A stretch of DNA of 45,452 nt, taken from contig SCQH01000083.1 of the NCBI GenBank assembly GCA_004321925.1, positions 1 through 45,452 of the forward strand. The letters run 5' to 3'. Made by a program: the position numbers and the translations under genes. The notes beneath the pieces are model-generated. The model had not been told where the DNA came from, did not search any database, and saw only the letters and a list, made by a program, of their open reading frames with translations. Below, piece after piece: positions 1-8,517 of this stretch. Origin of the DNA: Nitrospirota bacterium. Its GTDB lineage: Bacteria; Nitrospirota; Thermodesulfovibrionia; Thermodesulfovibrionales; UBA6898. How positions within the stretch are numbered: position 1 is the first letter of the stretch; every line of letters begins with the position of its first letter.

Positions 1-121
1 ACACTGTCCTTACGCTGGTGAGTTGCACGGTACCGCCGACAATCCGATACTGTCAAGAAACCGCAAACTTTTCGAGAGTACAACCAGAATAAGACACCTT
101 CGGAACATCCTCATAAAGAGT

Positions 122-169
122 TTGCAACAGGCGCTGTTAGCGGTACAATGTGGTTAGCGGTACAATGTG
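122..169 (+). promoter_or_regulatory. Putative sigma70-type promoter with tandemly duplicated -10 region
   Basis: A TTGCAA hexamer (122-127) lies 16 nt before TACAAT (144-149), a good sigma70-like pair upstream of the collagen-like gene that starts at 265. The 17-bp unit containing this -10 box (136-152) is repeated immediately and exactly at 153-169, so TACAAT recurs at 161-166 without a matching -35 element. TACAAT is also the best -10 candidate upstream of the helicase and gnd genes in this window, which supports the reading. Predicted from sequence only. Confidence 0.45.
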
Positions 170-264
170 GATATAAACAGCGGGAAGAAAGACCATATAT
201 CGGGACAGGCTATTAACGCAAAGAGGCAGCAATTAGAGTTTGCCAATTTCAAGAGGGGGACAGT

Positions 265-1245
265 ATGAAAAAGGAGAAGAAGGGGTATATCAGTTTAGCT
301 GTTATGGTAGCTCTGCTTGTTTTGACAGTAATGGGCAGTGCATGGGGAGATGCGACCTATTCGTCTGACGGGAATATTCATCTGTATATGGTGGATGTTC
401 CGGGATCAGGCATGTATGATGCCTACCTGAAGGCAACGGATGGTACCGGAATGGAGTTTCAGCTTACCAGCGCGCAGGAGGTTGTACCGGGACCGGCCAT
501 TGCAGCAACGTTTGCCTGGGAGACCGGCATATTGAGCATCCCGAAGCTTGCGATGAACGGGGTGAGCAACGACACGAAGTATGTGGATGTTGATCTTGAG
601 CTCATACCGGGATCAGACCCGATGAGATTTAAGGTTAAGGGCGTCTATGGCCTTCAGGTCGGTGTTGACGACAGGGGGCCGATGGGTCCTCGGGGACTTA
701 AAGGGGACACCGGCGCAACAGGGGCTACAGGACCAATGGGGCCAGTAGGTCCTCCAGGACCACAGGGTCTGATAGGCTTACCTGGACCGACTGGCGCTAC
801 GGGTGCTACAGGCGCAACAGGGCCGCAGGGGATCCAGGGTGCAGCAGGTCCTCAAGGGCCGGCAGGACCGCAGGGACCGATCGGTTTGACCGGCCCTATG
901 GGACCTCAGGGGCCAGCCGGACCGACCGGGGCGACAGGGTCACCCGGCGTAATAGATAAGGCAAGCATACAGACGTTCACATGCAATTCCATCCACTATT
1001 GCTTGTGCCCGGCCGGTAAAGAGTTATTGAACTACAGCGTTAATTGCCCCTCAGCAGCTTTCGCGGGCCTAGGCAATTGCTGGTCCGTGTTTTACTACCT
1101 CCACGATACATGGGTGACCACATTGAACCAAACGACTGTTGCCGGGGTAAATCAAGCGTATTGTAATTCCCATACAATAGATTGTATCGGTATTACTTCA
1201 CGCAGTACAGTGCCTCCGGAACGCATAATAATAAATTGTTTCTAA
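265..1245 (+). CDS. Secreted collagen-like (Gly-X-Y repeat) protein with PGSDPMRF N-terminal domain
   Basis: Predicted 326-residue exported protein. Residues 1-29 form a signal peptide (basic start, hydrophobic core, cleavage near AWG-DA). Residues 30-135 form a beta-rich-looking domain ending in [12 protein letters not shown]; the same domain occurs in the two secreted proteins at 35096-36588. Residues 138-230 are 31 uninterrupted Gly-X-Y triplets (GPM, GAT, GPQ, GPA types), a bacterial collagen-like stalk that would trimerise. The C-terminal ~95 residues contain 8 cysteines and no motif I recognise; they may be a disulfide-rich trimerisation or binding head. The start is set by an AGAGGGGG ribosome site just upstream of ATG 265. 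By analogy with other bacterial collagen-like proteins it may sit at the surface or in an extracellular matrix; that role is inferred. No LPXTG or other anchor is visible. Confidence 0.85.
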   Translation: MKKEKKGYISLAVMVALLVLTVMGSAWGDATYSSDGNIHLYMVDVPGSGMYDAYLKATDGTGMEFQLTSAQEVVPGPAIAATFAWETGILSIPKLAMNGVSNDTKYVDVDLELIPGSDPMRFKVKGVYGLQVGVDDRGPMGPRGLKGDTGATGATGPMGPVGPPGPQGLIGLPGPTGATGATGATGPQGIQGAAGPQGPAGPQGPIGLTGPMGPQGPAGPTGATGSPGVIDKASIQTFTCNSIHYCLCPAGKELLNYSVNCPSAAFAGLGNCWSVFYYLHDTWVTTLNQTTVAGVNQAYCNSHTIDCIGITSRSTVPPERIIINCF

Positions 1246-1348
1246 TTGTCGTTGTATTTACCTTAGTAAAGGAGATCTAGCTCGCATAGTTGGGGCTTGC
1301 AGCCAACCCATATAGCCCAATTCAGCCATTGCTCCTAATACATTCCAA

Positions 1349-1374
1349 GCAGAGGGGGCGGAGGCCCCCTCTGC
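1349..1374 (+). terminator. Perfect 11-bp GC-rich hairpin, terminator-like
   Basis: GCAGAGGGGGC (1349-1359) pairs perfectly with GCCCCCTCTGC (1364-1374) around a 4-nt loop, about 100 nt after the collagen-like gene. There is no T-run, so it may be a transcript-stabilising 3' end or a T-less terminator instead of a classical intrinsic terminator. Confidence 0.45.
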
Positions 1375-1593
1375 TCCTGCTCATAAAGCCGGACTGCATG
1401 TGAAAGAAAATTATAAATAGTCTTTTCTAACAAATAAAGACCCTCGGGCTGAAGTGATAGCCAAAGGAATCAAACCCCTTCTCAGTCATTATATGCCTCA
1501 ATCATATTGTTTCGACTGGTATAAAACAGTTCTCAAAAGTTGAAACAGATGCGGAGTCCAGGAAGACATCGATTAGTTCAAGGGAGACGGACT

Positions 1594-1624
1594 AAGGTTG
1601 ATTGCTGTGAGCAATCAACCTTTT
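1594..1624 (+). terminator. Intrinsic terminator
   Basis: AAGGTTGATTGCT (1594-1606) pairs with AGCAATCAACCTT (1610-1622) with a 3-nt loop, and the right arm runs into TTTT. The 13-bp stem plus T-run fits a rho-independent terminator reading rightwards, insulating the methyltransferase gene at 1713 from upstream transcription. Confidence 0.6.
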
Positions 1625-1712
1625 ATGATCTGCGAAATTATATCGCGGGGCAAAAAGGATTGAGCTTCCGTGCTAACATAAACTCAGTAAAATTATTGCC
1701 TTGGGAGGATGC

Positions 1713-2531
1713 ATGGACGCGCCGGACCGCAGGAAGATGATGAGAGAGACCTTCGACACGGTAGCGTCCGGGTACGACAACCCGGCTCTCCGGTTCTTCA
1801 TCGAAACCGCCCGGGGCTTGGCCAGCCATCTGGAAGTCCCGGAAAACGGCAGAGTGCTCGACGTCGCTTCCGGGACGGGCAATGTGTCCCTCGAAATCGC
1901 CGGCAGGTTTCCGGCCGCCCGGGTGACCGGGGTCGATCTTTCGCCGGGCATGCTGGCGCAGGCAAGGGCCAAGGCGGCGGCCGCCGGTCTGCGGAATCTG
2001 GAGTTCCTCGAAATGGACATGCACGAACTGGCTTTCCCCGACGGGTACTTCGACGCGGTGGTAAGTTCCTTCGGCATCTTCTTTGCCGACGATATGCCGC
2101 GGCAGCTTCGCCATATGGCATCCAAGGCCAGGCACGGAGGCTTTCTGCTGGTGACCGCCTTTCATGAAGATGCCTTCCGGCCCCTGATCGATCTGTTCGG
2201 AGACCGGCTGGAAAGCTACGGCGTCGAAAGGCCTCCCCTGAAGTGGAAGCAGATCGCCACGGAGGAACGCGTTGCGGCCCTTCTGAGGGATGCAGGGCTC
2301 ACTGACGTGCGGGTGCAGCGCAAAGACCACGGCTATTATCTCAGGGATGCTTCGCAATGGTGGGACGTCATCTGGAATGCCGGGTTGAGAAGCCAGGTGG
2401 GCCGGCTCTCGCCGGAGGACCTCGCCAGGTTCAAAGAGGAGCACCTTCAGGAGGTGGACACACTGCGGACCGAAGAAGGCATCCGCTTCAACGTAGAGGT
2501 CCTCTACGCCTCCGGGATCAGTAATAGGTGA
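1713..2531 (+). CDS. Class I SAM-dependent methyltransferase (UbiE/Methyltransf_11-like)
   Basis: Predicted 272-residue cytosolic methyltransferase. Motif I (VLDVASGTGNVSLEIA) is near residues 52-67, followed by the acidic motif VTGVDLSPGMLAQA and post-motif LPFPD-like ELAFPDGYFDAVVSSFG, the arrangement of the Methyltransf_11/UbiE group. The start is ATG 1713, chosen because GGGAGG at 1703-1708 sits just before it; an in-frame TTG at 1701 would bury that ribosome site. The second half (after ~150) is variable in this family and carries the acceptor specificity, which I cannot read. The gene stands alone between a terminator and a convergent gene. It is markedly richer in G+C at third positions than the flanking secreted-protein genes. 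A link to the ArsS pathway as an arsenic methyltransferase is not supported: I see no conserved ArsM cysteines. Confidence 0.8.
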   Translation: MDAPDRRKMMRETFDTVASGYDNPALRFFIETARGLASHLEVPENGRVLDVASGTGNVSLEIAGRFPAARVTGVDLSPGMLAQARAKAAAAGLRNLEFLEMDMHELAFPDGYFDAVVSSFGIFFADDMPRQLRHMASKARHGGFLLVTAFHEDAFRPLIDLFGDRLESYGVERPPLKWKQIATEERVAALLRDAGLTDVRVQRKDHGYYLRDASQWWDVIWNAGLRSQVGRLSPEDLARFKEEHLQEVDTLRTEEGIRFNVEVLYASGISNR

Positions 2532-2623
2532 AAACGCCGGGGTATAACTTTATTATCGTAAACATGCGCGGGCGGTCCTTTGCGGCCGGTCCGATCCATG
2601 AGCACGAGGCATCAGAACTACTC

Positions 2624-3061
2624 TTATTGGTATATGGTCTTCATGCCACCGCTTGATCGTACAGAACCGTCTTTGTTAAAGACATCACACCATAAGCTGT
2701 TATGTTTCGTGCTTATCTCGACCCATCCATGAGCGGCAACCGGCGTCTGACACAAATATTCATAGATACTGGGATCCGTCACGTTGCCTGTCAGGATGGC
2801 ATTTAAAATAATGCCCCCGGCTTCTGACTTGGTTATGTGAGCATAGACCGATATCTTCGTGTCGCCTTTACACCCTGGCTTATCACCCGGGCAGCATTTT
2901 TTTGACCCTGCATCGATCATGCCCTTAAAACACCGCTCACAATGTTCGCCGGAAAAAGAATAAACGTTGTTGAGCTTATTGTAGATGCAATATGCCGAGG
3001 CCGGTCCCGTTACGGAAAGAATGAACAAAAAAGTGAATGCCAATAATAATGCTTGTTTCAT
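2624..3061 (-). CDS. Small secreted cysteine-rich protein, function unknown
   Basis: Predicted 145-residue exported protein. Residues 1-23 are a typical signal peptide ending in GPASA. The mature part has 8 cysteines (about C25, C41, C44, C56, C57, C64, C104, C125), an even number consistent with periplasmic or extracellular disulfides. I recognise no family. ATG 3061 is preceded by GGAGGACC, a good ribosome site. It is downstream of and on the same strand as the kinase remnant and TonB-dependent receptor, so it may be cotranscribed with them; the 21-nt gap favours that. Confidence 0.65.
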   Translation of the reverse strand: MKQALLLAFTFLFILSVTGPASAYCIYNKLNNVYSFSGEHCERCFKGMIDAGSKKCCPGDKPGCKGDTKISVYAHITKSEAGGIILNAILTGNVTDPSIYEYLCQTPVAAHGWVEISTKHNSLWCDVFNKDGSVRSSGGMKTIYQ

Positions 3062-3082
3062 GTTTGGTCCTCCAATAGTTGT

Positions 3083-3397
3083 TTAGGTTGCTTTCTTATA
3101 GTAACCGTTCTTTTCAGGCAGCGTGAAAAAGAAGGTTGCCCCATCATCCGGCTTGCCTTCCGCCCATACGCGTCCGCCGTGTTTCCAGATGATATTTTTA
3201 ACGATAGCAAGTCCGATCCCTATCCCGCTCACCTCCGTTGCTGCATGTAACCTCTCGAAATAGCCGAAGAGTTTGCCGCTCAGCTTCATGTCAAATCCTA
3301 TGCCGTTATCGCGCCTGCGGATACGGTAGTCGACCTCATAGCCGCTCTTTTCCTCAACGGCTTTTTGCCATATCTGCACCGTTGACGTAAGATTCAA
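3083..3397 (-). pseudogene. Histidine kinase remnant (C-terminal HATPase_c fragment only)
   Basis: About 104 residues match the C-terminal end of a sensor kinase catalytic domain: the G1 box RDNGIGFDM, the F box FGYFERLH, the G2 box [12 protein letters not shown] and the terminal GGRVWAEG...[10 protein letters not shown]. The sensor part, the phospho-acceptor His domain and the N box are all missing. The only available start is a TTG at 3397, three bases after the TonB-receptor stop codon. The fragment begins abruptly right after where the N box should end, so a deletion or recombination has probably fused the remains of a bacteriophytochrome-type kinase gene to the 3' end of the receptor gene. 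Unlikely to be a functional kinase; a translated ATP-binding fragment cannot be excluded. Confidence 0.75.
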
Positions 3398-3400
3398 AGA

Positions 3401-5455
3401 TCAGAATTTATAGCTGACCCTTAACAGCGCAGAAATGCCTTCTCTCGGAAAATCATTGGGAATATACCGTGAAGCACCCGACAGATCAGGGTCCTCGTAT
3501 TTTTCGTTAAGCAGATTATGGATCGCTGCCTGGATCTCAAGGGTTTTATAAATGTTTCTCAAGGTCATTGTCAGATCGACGGTTGTGTATGAAGCCACCT
3601 CATCCCTTGTATCTCCCGAGGGCCTCGGTCGCGGACCTGTCCATAAGACATCAACGTGTGAGACAAGATATTTTGAAAAACCATAATTTAGACTGGCGCT
3701 TGCCCTGTTGCTTGGGACGAAGGCTATCCTCTCCCCAGTATAAGAGTCCCTCGGGTCCTGCCAGGAATAGGCGATCTTCCAGTAATTGTCATGAGAATAC
3801 TTTCCGGAGAGTACGGCCTCGATGCCTTTGCTTTCTGCTCTTCCCAGGTTTGCATAGGTCGCCGGCGACGTGGAGAGATCACGCACGATCAGGTCATCCA
3901 TGTCGTTGTGAAAATAGTTCAGGTCGATCCTGAACCGCTCTGAATACGTATAGCCGATGCTCACCTCATACGTTTTGATCTTTTCAGGAGCAAGGGCAGG
4001 GTTCCCGATGAGAGTAGGGTTGTTGACGGTGTATAACTCGGTAAAAGTGGGTGCCCTGAATGCCTGACCGTACAGCAGCTTCAGATCAGCATTTTCAAGA
4101 AACCGCCAGACTATACCAACCCTCGGATTTGTGGTATCGCCGAAGTCACTGTAATGGTCGTACCGTACCCCGGCGGTAAGGCTTACATTGTCTTTGATCT
4201 TCCACTCATCCTGAAGATAGGCTGCGAATATATTCCTCTTGGCATTCCTGTTCCAGTTGCCAAATGACGATATGTCCTGAACGGGCCCAAGGAACGCACC
4301 GGTGTTGGGATTAAAATTCGAGATGGCTTTCACATCATATTGCTTCAACTCTTCGTAATCAATGCCCGCCAGCAGATGATTTGTATCCGACATATGGTAA
4401 TCCAGCTGAATTTCACCGCCTATCGTCCTGTCCTTGGCCTTCGGCCCGCCGATCATTCCATTCGGGAACGAGCCGGCAAAACCGTCAGGAAAGACCTTTA
4501 CAAGCCAGTCCTGATTAAAATAGTCATAATATAATTTGATCTTCGAAGAGAATTTCTCTGAGAAGGAATGGCTGTAGCTCAGTTCCTGCCAGAAATTATC
4601 TGATTTGACGGAATTGAAATCCGTCAGTGCAAAACCAAGGCCAATGTATGCACCCCTGTCATTGGCCAGATACTGGCTTCTATACGTTACATTCTTATAC
4701 GAAATCTCAAAATATATCCCTGTTCCCTTAAACCTGGTATCTGCCCTGCCCGGTGCAGCTGTGAACGGCGACCCTGACAGCCGGTCCCTTGTTATGCGCA
4801 GGTCAGGTCCGTCTGTTTTCATGTAATCGATGCTGCCCGATATCTTCAGTCCGTTCTTAAAGGTCTTTCCTGCAAGAAGATTGTATTTCCGGGTGTCAAA
4901 GCTTCCTCCTGAAACCGACAGATTCGCACCTTCCATGTCCACCGCATTCTTGGTGATGATGTTTATCACCGCGACAAATGCGTTAGAACCGTACAGGGCG
5001 GAACCGGGTCCTCTGACGATCTCAATTTTTTTAATGTTATCGACACCGAGATGATCAAGAAAAAAGGGAAATGCGCTCCCTGAATGGTTTTTGTTCAGGG
5101 CATGTCCGTCGATCATGATGAGGACCTTTTCAGACTGTCCGGTGACGGTTCCTCTCACCTCTAACCTGAAAAACCCCTGGTCGGTTATGGAGATGCCCAT
5201 CCCGGGAACAAGCTTGAGAACATCCGATAACGTCCTGGCGCCCATATTGCGTATTTCCCGTTCCGTGATCACCGTGGCAATAGCAGGGGCATTTATCAAT
5301 GAAATGGCTCGCCGGGTGGAGATCTCCAGTTCCTCGGGATTGAAATACATTGAAAGAAATGCCTGTTCTTCTTCCGAGGTCGCATGGGCGGGAAGGACGG
5401 AACAAAACAGGGACACGGACACCAGGCAGATGATAGAGATTCTTCTGAGATTCAC
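3401..5455 (-). CDS. TonB-dependent outer-membrane receptor
   Basis: Predicted 684-residue outer-membrane transporter. Residues 1-25 are a signal peptide (ending AHA-TSEEE). The plug domain spans roughly 50-165 (ATVITEREIRNMGARTLSDVLKLVPGM, then VLIMIDGHALN and IEIVRGPGSALYGSNAFVAVINIITK), followed by a beta-barrel that ends in the expected C-terminal phenylalanine (RVSYKF). The barrel has the conserved QAFRAPTFTELY and GNPALAPEKIKTYEVSIGY segments of the BtuB/CirA/FepA class. The start is GTG 5455, preceded by GGAAGGGGGC. The ligand cannot be read: no cobalamin riboswitch is visible upstream, and no TonB/ExbB/ExbD or periplasmic binding protein lies nearby. Siderophore, haem or metal chelate uptake is plausible by family. 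Confidence 0.93.
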   Translation of the reverse strand: MNLRRISIICLVSVSLFCSVLPAHATSEEEQAFLSMYFNPEELEISTRRAISLINAPAIATVITEREIRNMGARTLSDVLKLVPGMGISITDQGFFRLEVRGTVTGQSEKVLIMIDGHALNKNHSGSAFPFFLDHLGVDNIKKIEIVRGPGSALYGSNAFVAVINIITKNAVDMEGANLSVSGGSFDTRKYNLLAGKTFKNGLKISGSIDYMKTDGPDLRITRDRLSGSPFTAAPGRADTRFKGTGIYFEISYKNVTYRSQYLANDRGAYIGLGFALTDFNSVKSDNFWQELSYSHSFSEKFSSKIKLYYDYFNQDWLVKVFPDGFAGSFPNGMIGGPKAKDRTIGGEIQLDYHMSDTNHLLAGIDYEELKQYDVKAISNFNPNTGAFLGPVQDISSFGNWNRNAKRNIFAAYLQDEWKIKDNVSLTAGVRYDHYSDFGDTTNPRVGIVWRFLENADLKLLYGQAFRAPTFTELYTVNNPTLIGNPALAPEKIKTYEVSIGYTYSERFRIDLNYFHNDMDDLIVRDLSTSPATYANLGRAESKGIEAVLSGKYSHDNYWKIAYSWQDPRDSYTGERIAFVPSNRASASLNYGFSKYLVSHVDVLWTGPRPRPSGDTRDEVASYTTVDLTMTLRNIYKTLEIQAAIHNLLNEKYEDPDLSGASRYIPNDFPREGISALLRVSYKF

Positions 5456-5911
5456 TGTTCCGCCCCCTTCCTGGAGTAAGGTCCAATAATAAAAAAATCA
5501 GGAGTCGTAAAAAAAATCTACAAGGACGCAGGCCTCACATTTCAACATGTACTATGTGGACGACTCTGCTATCCGGCATCGCCCCGGGTCTGAAAAGTTT
5601 TGTGTCCAACCTGATTATTCTGATTCAATAGTATATTTTACACTACCTTTTCCATCCCGTCTACTGCGCTTGCAAATCTCATTTGTATCATCCTAGAATG
5701 GCTGAATTGCTGCCCTTCTCTTGAAAAGCTCAGCAGTCCTGGTCCTCAAGGCCTGTGGACGTGCGGTGTATTCAGAATCCGCATCAGGGACTTTCCGCCT
5801 CTCAATTTCAGTTGTGGATTTTATATGACTGGTTTACAATAAACCTGAAAGTGTACGGCATCCTCTGTACGTCGGTATAAATTCCGCAAGGCTAAAGGCT
5901 GTCCGACAGTA
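5456..5911. other. Divergent intergenic region between receptor and helicase genes
   Basis: About 455 bp with no gene I can support. It should hold promoters for both flanking genes; the helicase-side candidate is listed separately. I looked for a cobalamin riboswitch on the receptor side and did not find its conserved boxes. The A+T-rich stretch around 5611-5640 could contain the receptor promoter or a Fur-like site, but the match is too weak to call. Confidence 0.5.
5812..5840 (+). promoter_or_regulatory. Putative sigma70-type promoter of the helicase gene
   Basis: TTGTGG (5812-5817), a 17-nt spacer and TACAAT (5835-5840) give a well-spaced promoter about 70 nt before the helicase start. 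The same -10 sequence is used in the candidate promoters at 122-149 and 16133-16161. Confidence 0.45.
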
Positions 5912-7825
5912 ATGCGCGGCAGCATCAAAGGAAATCTTCCCCAAAACATGGTAAAGGGTCTCAATCAGGCACAGAAGGCTGCGGTCGAGCACTTCGGTTC
6001 ACCCCTGCTGCTCCTGGCCGGGGCGGGCAGCGGCAAGACCAAGGTCCTAACGCACAAGATCGGCTATCTCATCAGGGAGAAGGGCATCAGGCCCCACCGG
6101 ATCCTCGCCATCACCTTCACGAAGAAGGCCGCGCAGGAAATGGCCAACCGTGTCGAAACGATGCTTGCGATAAAACCGCGGTCTGTCAGCACGTTCCATT
6201 CGTTCTGCGTCCGGGTCCTGAGGGAGGATATCGCCTCTCTCGGGAGGAACTTCGACCAGAGGTTCATCATCTACGACCAGACAGACTCTAAAAAAACGCT
6301 GAAGGACATACTGAAGCGTTTCAATCTTGACCCCAAGGAAGCGGATGACGCACAGAAGATCATATCGAAGGCCAAGCAGACATACAGGGGCAACATGGTC
6401 GAATACATCTCATCCCTGCCGTACCCCCAGAACCAGTATGCGGAGGTCGCAAACGTCTATCAACGCGTCCTTGAGCAGTCAAACGCCCTGGACTATGATG
6501 ACCTGATCCACTACACAACCCAGCTTTTCGTGACCAGCGCTGCGACCCTCGGGAAATGGCAGGACCGCTATGATTTTGTGATGGTGGATGAGTTTCAGGA
6601 CACCAACGAGATCCAGTACTCCCTTATAAAACTCATTTCGGGAAAGAACAGGAATAACATCTTCGTGGTCGGCGATCCCTTCCAGACGATCTATACCTGG
6701 CGGGGGGCTGTCCCGGAGAACATTCTCAAATTCGGCCGGGAGTTCGGCGCCACGGAGATGCGGCTCGAAAAGAACTACCGGTCGACCAGAAAGATCCTTG
6801 ATGTCGCCAATATCGTCATCGGCAAGGTGGACCGCATGTGGGCGGACAAGGTCCTCACGCTGCACACCGACAAGGAAGAGGAAGGGGTCGTGGAATACCA
6901 TGACTCCGTCGATCAGGACTCTGAAAACAGGCATATTGCCGAAAAGATACGAGATCTCGCCGCGGCGCACTCCTATTCAGACATGGCTGTTCTGATCCGT
7001 ATGAGCTTCCTTTCCCGTGGTCTTGAAAGCAGTTTTATGAAGTACGGCATTCCCTACGAGATCGTACGGAGTCTGGCGTTCTATGAACGGGCCGAGGTCA
7101 AGGACCTGCTCTGCTATCTCAGACTGATTGCCAACCCCAGAGACAGGGCTGCCTTCGACAGGGTCGTCGGCACGCCGGCACGGGGGATCGGCAAGAAGGC
7201 AATCGGGGTGATCGCCGAAAATTTCAGGACCGACTGGATACAGGCGCTCAGGGATGCCGGGCTTTCCCGGAGACAGAGGGGTAGTGCGGACGCGCTCATA
7301 AACATGCTCTTGAAACACGGCGATGCGGTGGAGGAAAAACCGTACACCGTCCTGATGGGCATCATCCAGGAACTGAACTACCTCGAATATCTGAAAGGCG
7401 AATATAAGGAAGACCATGAGGACCGCATAGAGAACGTCTCGGAACTCTGCAACGTGCTCCTGTCCATCGAGACGGAGGGGAAGCTCTTCTCCGAGTTCAT
7501 GGAAGACAGCCTCCTTGCCTCGGACCAGGACAGGATCAGCCAGGAAGAGAGCGTCAAGATAATGACGATACACGCGGCAAAGGGACTCGAATGGCCGGTG
7601 GTCTTTCTGCCGGCGCTGGAAGAAGGGATATTCCCCTCCGAGAGGTCCCTTGCGAGCGGTGCAGCGCTTGAAGAAGAGCGGAGGCTTTTTTACGTGGCCT
7701 GCACCAGGGCCAAAGAGGGACTCTACCTTTCGTCTGTAGATTACCGGATGAAATTCGGGAGAACGTCCTCTATGCTGCCGTCACGCTATATCGGCGAGAT
7801 AAAAGGGAGTTACAGCAGGAAGTGA
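5912..7825 (+). CDS. UvrD/Rep/PcrA-family ATP-dependent DNA helicase
   Basis: Predicted 637-residue superfamily 1A 3'-5' helicase that unwinds DNA in repair or replication restart. Visible motifs in order: Q-motif-like LNQAQKAAV (17-25), Walker A AGAGSGKT (36-43), TFHSFC (Ia/Ib region), DEFQDTN (Walker B, ~226-232), GDPFQTIYTWRGA (III), NYRSTRKIL (IV), MTIHAAKGLEWPVVFLPALEEGIFPS (V, ~550) and EEERRLFYVACTRAKEGLYLS (VI). It ends soon after motif VI and so lacks most of the C-terminal tail of UvrD/PcrA (~720 residues); it cannot be assigned to Rep, UvrD or PcrA with certainty. ATG 5912 has a poor ribosome site; ATG 5948 (M13), which places the Q motif at residue 5 as in relatives, is a credible alternative. 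Confidence 0.92.
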   Translation: MRGSIKGNLPQNMVKGLNQAQKAAVEHFGSPLLLLAGAGSGKTKVLTHKIGYLIREKGIRPHRILAITFTKKAAQEMANRVETMLAIKPRSVSTFHSFCVRVLREDIASLGRNFDQRFIIYDQTDSKKTLKDILKRFNLDPKEADDAQKIISKAKQTYRGNMVEYISSLPYPQNQYAEVANVYQRVLEQSNALDYDDLIHYTTQLFVTSAATLGKWQDRYDFVMVDEFQDTNEIQYSLIKLISGKNRNNIFVVGDPFQTIYTWRGAVPENILKFGREFGATEMRLEKNYRSTRKILDVANIVIGKVDRMWADKVLTLHTDKEEEGVVEYHDSVDQDSENRHIAEKIRDLAAAHSYSDMAVLIRMSFLSRGLESSFMKYGIPYEIVRSLAFYERAEVKDLLCYLRLIANPRDRAAFDRVVGTPARGIGKKAIGVIAENFRTDWIQALRDAGLSRRQRGSADALINMLLKHGDAVEEKPYTVLMGIIQELNYLEYLKGEYKEDHEDRIENVSELCNVLLSIETEGKLFSEFMEDSLLASDQDRISQEESVKIMTIHAAKGLEWPVVFLPALEEGIFPSERSLASGAALEEERRLFYVACTRAKEGLYLSSVDYRMKFGRTSSMLPSRYIGEIKGSYSRK

Positions 7826-7872
7826 TACGCCGGAGATATACTCCTTGAGGCCGGGATGATCCCGAGAAAATA

Positions 7873-8517
7873 TTACTCGGACGGAAGTTCAAACAGGTTA
7901 TGTTTCATCGCATACTTGACCAGCTCGGCGTTGCTCGTCATGTTCAGTTTCTGAAGGATACGGGTCCTGAAGGTGCCTATCGTCTTGGGACTCAGGGACA
8001 TTGCCCCTCCGATCTCCTTCAACGACCTGCCCTCCACGATCAGGCCCATCACCTGCATCTCGCGGTTCGACAGGCGCTCATGGAGCGGTTTGTCGTTGCT
8101 GTCCGTTACACTCTCCGCCAGAAGGTCTGCCAGGGTCGGGGTAATGTAGCGTTCTCTCCTCATGACCTTCTTTATGGCAACCGCCAGCTCACCGGATGCA
8201 CTTTTCTTGGTCAGGTACCCCAGGGCACCGGCCTTGAAGGCCCTGATGGCATAGTCCTTTTCCGGGTACATACTTATGATGAGAACAGGGAGTGAGGGGT
8301 TCAGTTTCCTTATTTCCTCCGTTGTTTCGATGCCGTCCATGCCCGGCATCGAGATGTCCAAAATGACCAGGTCGTAATTATTTCCGGCGATCAGGGCAAC
8401 GGCCTCTTCCCCGGAATGGACCGCAGTGATCTTGTTCACAAGACCGGTCTCCTGAAGGAGCTGAGTAAGCCCCTTCAGCACTATCGGATGATCGTCGGCG
8501 ATAAGCACCCTAAGCAT
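7873..8517 (-). CDS. NarL/FixJ-family response regulator
   Basis: Predicted 214-residue DNA-binding response regulator. The receiver domain spans 1-120, with acidic pocket ADD near residue 8, phospho-acceptor D54 in LVILDISMPGMDG, the switch Ser in LIISMYP and the conserved Lys in GYLTKKSA. The LuxR-type helix-turn-helix spans about 148-207 (LSNREMQVMGLIVEGRSLKEIGGAMSLSPKTI... in two stretches). Its start overlaps the end of the sensor kinase gene by 8 nt, so the two are translationally coupled and surely act as a pair. Target genes are not evident. Confidence 0.95.
   Translation of the reverse strand: MLRVLIADDHPIVLKGLTQLLQETGLVNKITAVHSGEEAVALIAGNNYDLVILDISMPGMDGIETTEEIRKLNPSLPVLIISMYPEKDYAIRAFKAGALGYLTKKSASGELAVAIKKVMRRERYITPTLADLLAESVTDSNDKPLHERLSNREMQVMGLIVEGRSLKEIGGAMSLSPKTIGTFRTRILQKLNMTSNAELVKYAMKHNLFELPSE

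Larger units (their letters stand above)
1246..1712. other. Intergenic stretch with two strong hairpins, no convincing gene
   Basis: This stretch lies between the collagen-like gene and the methyltransferase gene. Apart from the two hairpins listed separately I see no gene: a possible 66-codon reading frame around 1540-1740 has no ribosome site, no recognisable product and overlaps the terminator-like hairpin. It is more A+T-rich than the methyltransferase gene that follows, so it may mark a junction between regions of different origin. Confidence 0.5.

Noticed and set aside
1-170. IS21-like terminal repeats at the window start
   Set aside because: The 17-bp tandem repeat resembles such ends, but no transposase, inverted repeat partner or target duplication is visible; the -10 duplication explains it better.
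660-960. Possible CRISPR-like or satellite repeat
   Set aside because: The repetition is codon-level Gly-X-Y (GGN NNN NNN), with no fixed-length spacer or direct repeat; it encodes a collagen-like stalk.
1540-1740. 66-codon frame after the collagen-like gene
   Set aside because: It has no ribosome site or motif and runs through a terminator hairpin.
1713-2531. Arsenite methyltransferase ArsM as a partner for ArsS
   Set aside because: The protein lacks the conserved ArsM cysteines and lies ~13 kb away; it is a generic class I methyltransferase.
5456-5911. Cobalamin riboswitch upstream of the TonB-dependent receptor
   Set aside because: I looked for the conserved B12-box and paired helices on the minus strand and did not see them; the receptor is not tied to B12.
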